From Chryseobacterium gleum (GTDB lineage: Bacteria > Bacteroidota > Bacteroidia > Flavobacteriales_D > Crocinitomicaceae), in assembly GCA_945877005.1 (NCBI GenBank), contig CAMCQL010000101.1, positions 1 through 7,150 on the forward strand: a stretch of 7,150 nucleotides of DNA. Direction: 5' to 3'. Made by a program: the position numbers and the translations under genes. Positions 5,533 to 7,150 of this stretch are shown here, piece after piece (within the stretch, counting starts at the first letter, position 1; every line of letters starts with the position of its first letter). The notes below the pieces were generated by a model. The model saw only the letters and a list, made by a program, of their open reading frames with translations. It had not been told where the DNA came from and ran no database searches.

Positions 5533-5540
5533 TATTTTTG
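5533..5540 (+). promoter_or_regulatory. candidate -7 promoter element for the lamin-tail gene
   Basis: TATTTTTG matches TAnnTTTG exactly and lies 19 nt before the start codon at 5560, implying a leader of about 13 nt. No TTG is found at the expected upstream spacing. The element is next to the second TACAAAATTA copy (5522-5531), so divergent transcription could interfere here. Confidence 0.55.
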
Positions 5541-5559
5541 CAAATCCGAAACCGAAGTT

Positions 5560-7150
5560 ATGAAAAAACTTAGCCTTCTCACATTTATTTTACTCTTCAA
5601 AGTTGGTTTAAGTCAACTCAATGAAGAATTTTCAGATGGAAACTATACATTTCAACCAAATTGGATTGGAACTGATACCAAATTTATCATCAACACTTCC
5701 TACCAACTTCAACTTAAATCAAAAGATACACTTGCTAGTTCTGCGCATCTTGTTACAGCGCATCAGCTTTCATCAATTGAAGATATAGAATGGAGGGTGT
5801 GGGTCAAACAATCTTTTTCACCTTCAAATAATAATTATTCAAGAATCTATTTAACAGCAGATAACGAAAAAATCGACAACATTACCTCTGGATATTACCT
5901 ACAATTAGGTGAGGCTGGAAGTGGAGATGCGATTCGATTGTTTAAAAATGAAAAAGGAACTTCTAAGGAATTATTGAATGGAACAATTGGAACGATTGCT
6001 ACTAATTTCATTGTACAAATTAAAGTAACTCGATCAAAAACAGGAGTTTGGTCATTATATACAGACTATAATGGTGGGATAAACTTTCAACTTGAAGCAA
6101 GTAGTCAAGACCCTAGTAATTTATTGGGTACATACATGGGTGTTTTTTGCAACTATACAAAAACAAACGCAAGTAAATTCTACTTTGACAACTTTTATGC
6201 AGGACCACCCATCACCGATAAAAAAGCGCCTGAAATTAGCAACATTGAAGTAAAAGACAACTTCCATATTGAGATTGAATTCAATGAATCAATCGATACC
6301 AATAGTTTAAAACAATTCGAAAACTTAAATTTGAGTGATAAATCGATTACGATCATTGAATTTAAGCGAGATTCTTTGAACAAAAACAAATTTTCATTTC
6401 TTCTTAATCAAGGATTAATGAATGGAAAAAATTATCAATTAACACTACAAAACATATCTGATTTAGCAGGAAATAAGATTGTTACAACAACTCGAACATT
6501 TACCTATTTAATCGGTGAAGAAGCGTTATATGGTGACGTAATCATTAACGAAATCATGAGTTCACCCTCTCCTTCAGTTGGATTACCTGAAATTGAATAC
6601 ATTGAGCTATATAATAAAAGCGACAAATATTTTCAATTAGAAGGATGGAAAATAGGTGACGCAACAGGTGAAGGCAAAATACTTTCGATCTGGTTAAAAC
6701 CCAAAGAATACAAAGTTATTTGTAACACTGCTGGAACACTGTTTTTAAATCAATCAATTGGTGTAACTAATTTTCCTTTATTAAACAACACAGGAGACCG
6801 ACTTAAATTAATAAATAACTCAAATCAATTGATTGATTCAGTAAGCTATACAAGTGAATGGTACTCAACCCATAAATCTGATGGTTACAGCTTAGAGCGA
6901 ATCAATCCAAATCATCCATGTTCTGATTCATCGAATTGGTCAGTTTCAACTTCATCAGAAGGAGGTACACCTGGATTCAAAAATAGCAGGTATTCTGAAA
7001 CAAGTCTTCGTCGTCCATTGCAAATTCATTCAACAGAAATACTTCAAGACAACCGATTAAAAATCGTTTTTAATCAAGGTATTCTAGCTAATACACCAAT
7101 AGAAACATGGAAAATTGAACCAACTGTTAAAATTATCGCTTCACAAAATA
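5560..7150 (+). CDS. secreted lamin-tail-domain protein with Ig-like domains (3' partial)
   Basis: The frame is open from ATG at 5560 through the window end (530 full codons), so the C-terminus is missing. The signal peptide is MKKLSLLTFILLFKVGLSQ, with cleavage likely just before or at Gln19. Residues about 22-215 form a beta-rich, probably concanavalin/LamG-like jelly roll (EEFSDGNY, WRVWVKQSF, GYYLQLGEAGSGD, YFDNFYAG). Residues about 221-317 look like a Big_5/SbsA-type Ig-like domain (KAPEIS, IEIEFNESID, LAGNK). Residues about 324-475 are a lamin tail domain: GDVIINEIMSSPSP, EIEYIELYN, LEGWKIGD, LLNNTGDRLKLIN, DSVSY, GYSLERINP, GGTPGFKN. A second Ig-like domain starts near residue 485 (EILQDNRLKIVFNQGI). 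Such proteins are large, exported cell-surface proteins in Bacteroidota, often carrying a C-terminal secretion signal, which cannot be checked here. The role is unknown, possibly adhesion or extracellular nucleic-acid or matrix binding. Confidence 0.88.
   Translation, partial: MKKLSLLTFILLFKVGLSQLNEEFSDGNYTFQPNWIGTDTKFIINTSYQLQLKSKDTLASSAHLVTAHQLSSIEDIEWRVWVKQSFSPSNNNYSRIYLTADNEKIDNITSGYYLQLGEAGSGDAIRLFKNEKGTSKELLNGTIGTIATNFIVQIKVTRSKTGVWSLYTDYNGGINFQLEASSQDPSNLLGTYMGVFCNYTKTNASKFYFDNFYAGPPITDKKAPEISNIEVKDNFHIEIEFNESIDTNSLKQFENLNLSDKSITIIEFKRDSLNKNKFSFLLNQGLMNGKNYQLTLQNISDLAGNKIVTTTRTFTYLIGEEALYGDVIINEIMSSPSPSVGLPEIEYIELYNKSDKYFQLEGWKIGDATGEGKILSIWLKPKEYKVICNTAGTLFLNQSIGVTNFPLLNNTGDRLKLINNSNQLIDSVSYTSEWYSTHKSDGYSLERINPNHPCSDSSNWSVSTSSEGGTPGFKNSRYSETSLRRPLQIHSTEILQDNRLKIVFNQGILANTPIETWKIEPTVKIIASQN

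Noticed and set aside
6195..6389. 64-codon open frame antisense to the lamin-tail gene
   Set aside because: It lies within the continuous plus-strand gene and has no support.
1..7150. Mobile element, CRISPR array, defence island or biosynthetic cluster
   Set aside because: No transposase, integrase, terminal repeats, spaced direct repeats or clustered defence genes are visible. A tRNA is present, but no integrase or duplicated tRNA end is seen beside it.

Overview
The window looks like an ordinary chromosomal stretch from an AT-rich member of the Bacteroidota, most likely Flavobacteriia. Four things point there. The start sites lack Shine-Dalgarno sequences. Several promoters match the Bacteroidota TTTG / TAnnTTTG consensus. 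The protein families are typical of the group: a DUF5723-type outer-membrane protein, Lys-Lys-initiated signal peptides ending before Gln, a CxxxC-type HMA lipoprotein, and a lamin-tail-domain surface protein. The tRNA also lacks an encoded CCA. I found no insertion sequence, CRISPR array, phage module or toxin-antitoxin pair.

Left part (1-2353): the last 32 codons of an unidentified gene are followed after 25 nt by a DUF5723-like outer-membrane beta-barrel protein (127-1491, +). It converges on a putative barrel-like lipoprotein (1492-2184, -) with no bases between the two stop codons; both stops sit inside a perfect 20-bp palindrome. Upstream of the lipoprotein on its strand are a strong terminator hairpin, tRNA-Asn(GTT) and a consensus promoter, so the lipoprotein may depend on readthrough from the tRNA unit.

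Middle (2370-4325): a single-stranded DNA-binding protein with an acidic tail lacking the usual proline-phenylalanine tip (-) diverges across a 366-bp gene-free region from a two-gene operon (+). That operon encodes a heavy-metal-associated lipoprotein and a YbfF/ABHD11-like alpha/beta-hydrolase. The gene-free region holds promoters in both directions, several small dyads and a leader of about 135 nt.

Right part (4348-7150): a bidirectional terminator separates the hydrolase from the convergent asd gene (aspartate-semialdehyde dehydrogenase; lysine, threonine, methionine and diaminopimelate synthesis). A 179-bp region with overlapping promoter-like elements and a three-part ATCCT/AGGAT repeat separates asd from a divergent, incomplete gene. 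That gene encodes a secreted protein with an N-terminal beta-sandwich, an Ig-like domain, a lamin tail domain and the start of a second Ig-like domain. It runs off the window end.

The genes do not form one obvious pathway: housekeeping functions (Asd, tRNA, SSB) are mixed with envelope proteins. I see no convincing undescribed system. The points most worth checking are in regulation: the tRNA-terminator-lipoprotein arrangement, the palindromic double stop, the asd operator-like repeat and the HMA operon leader.
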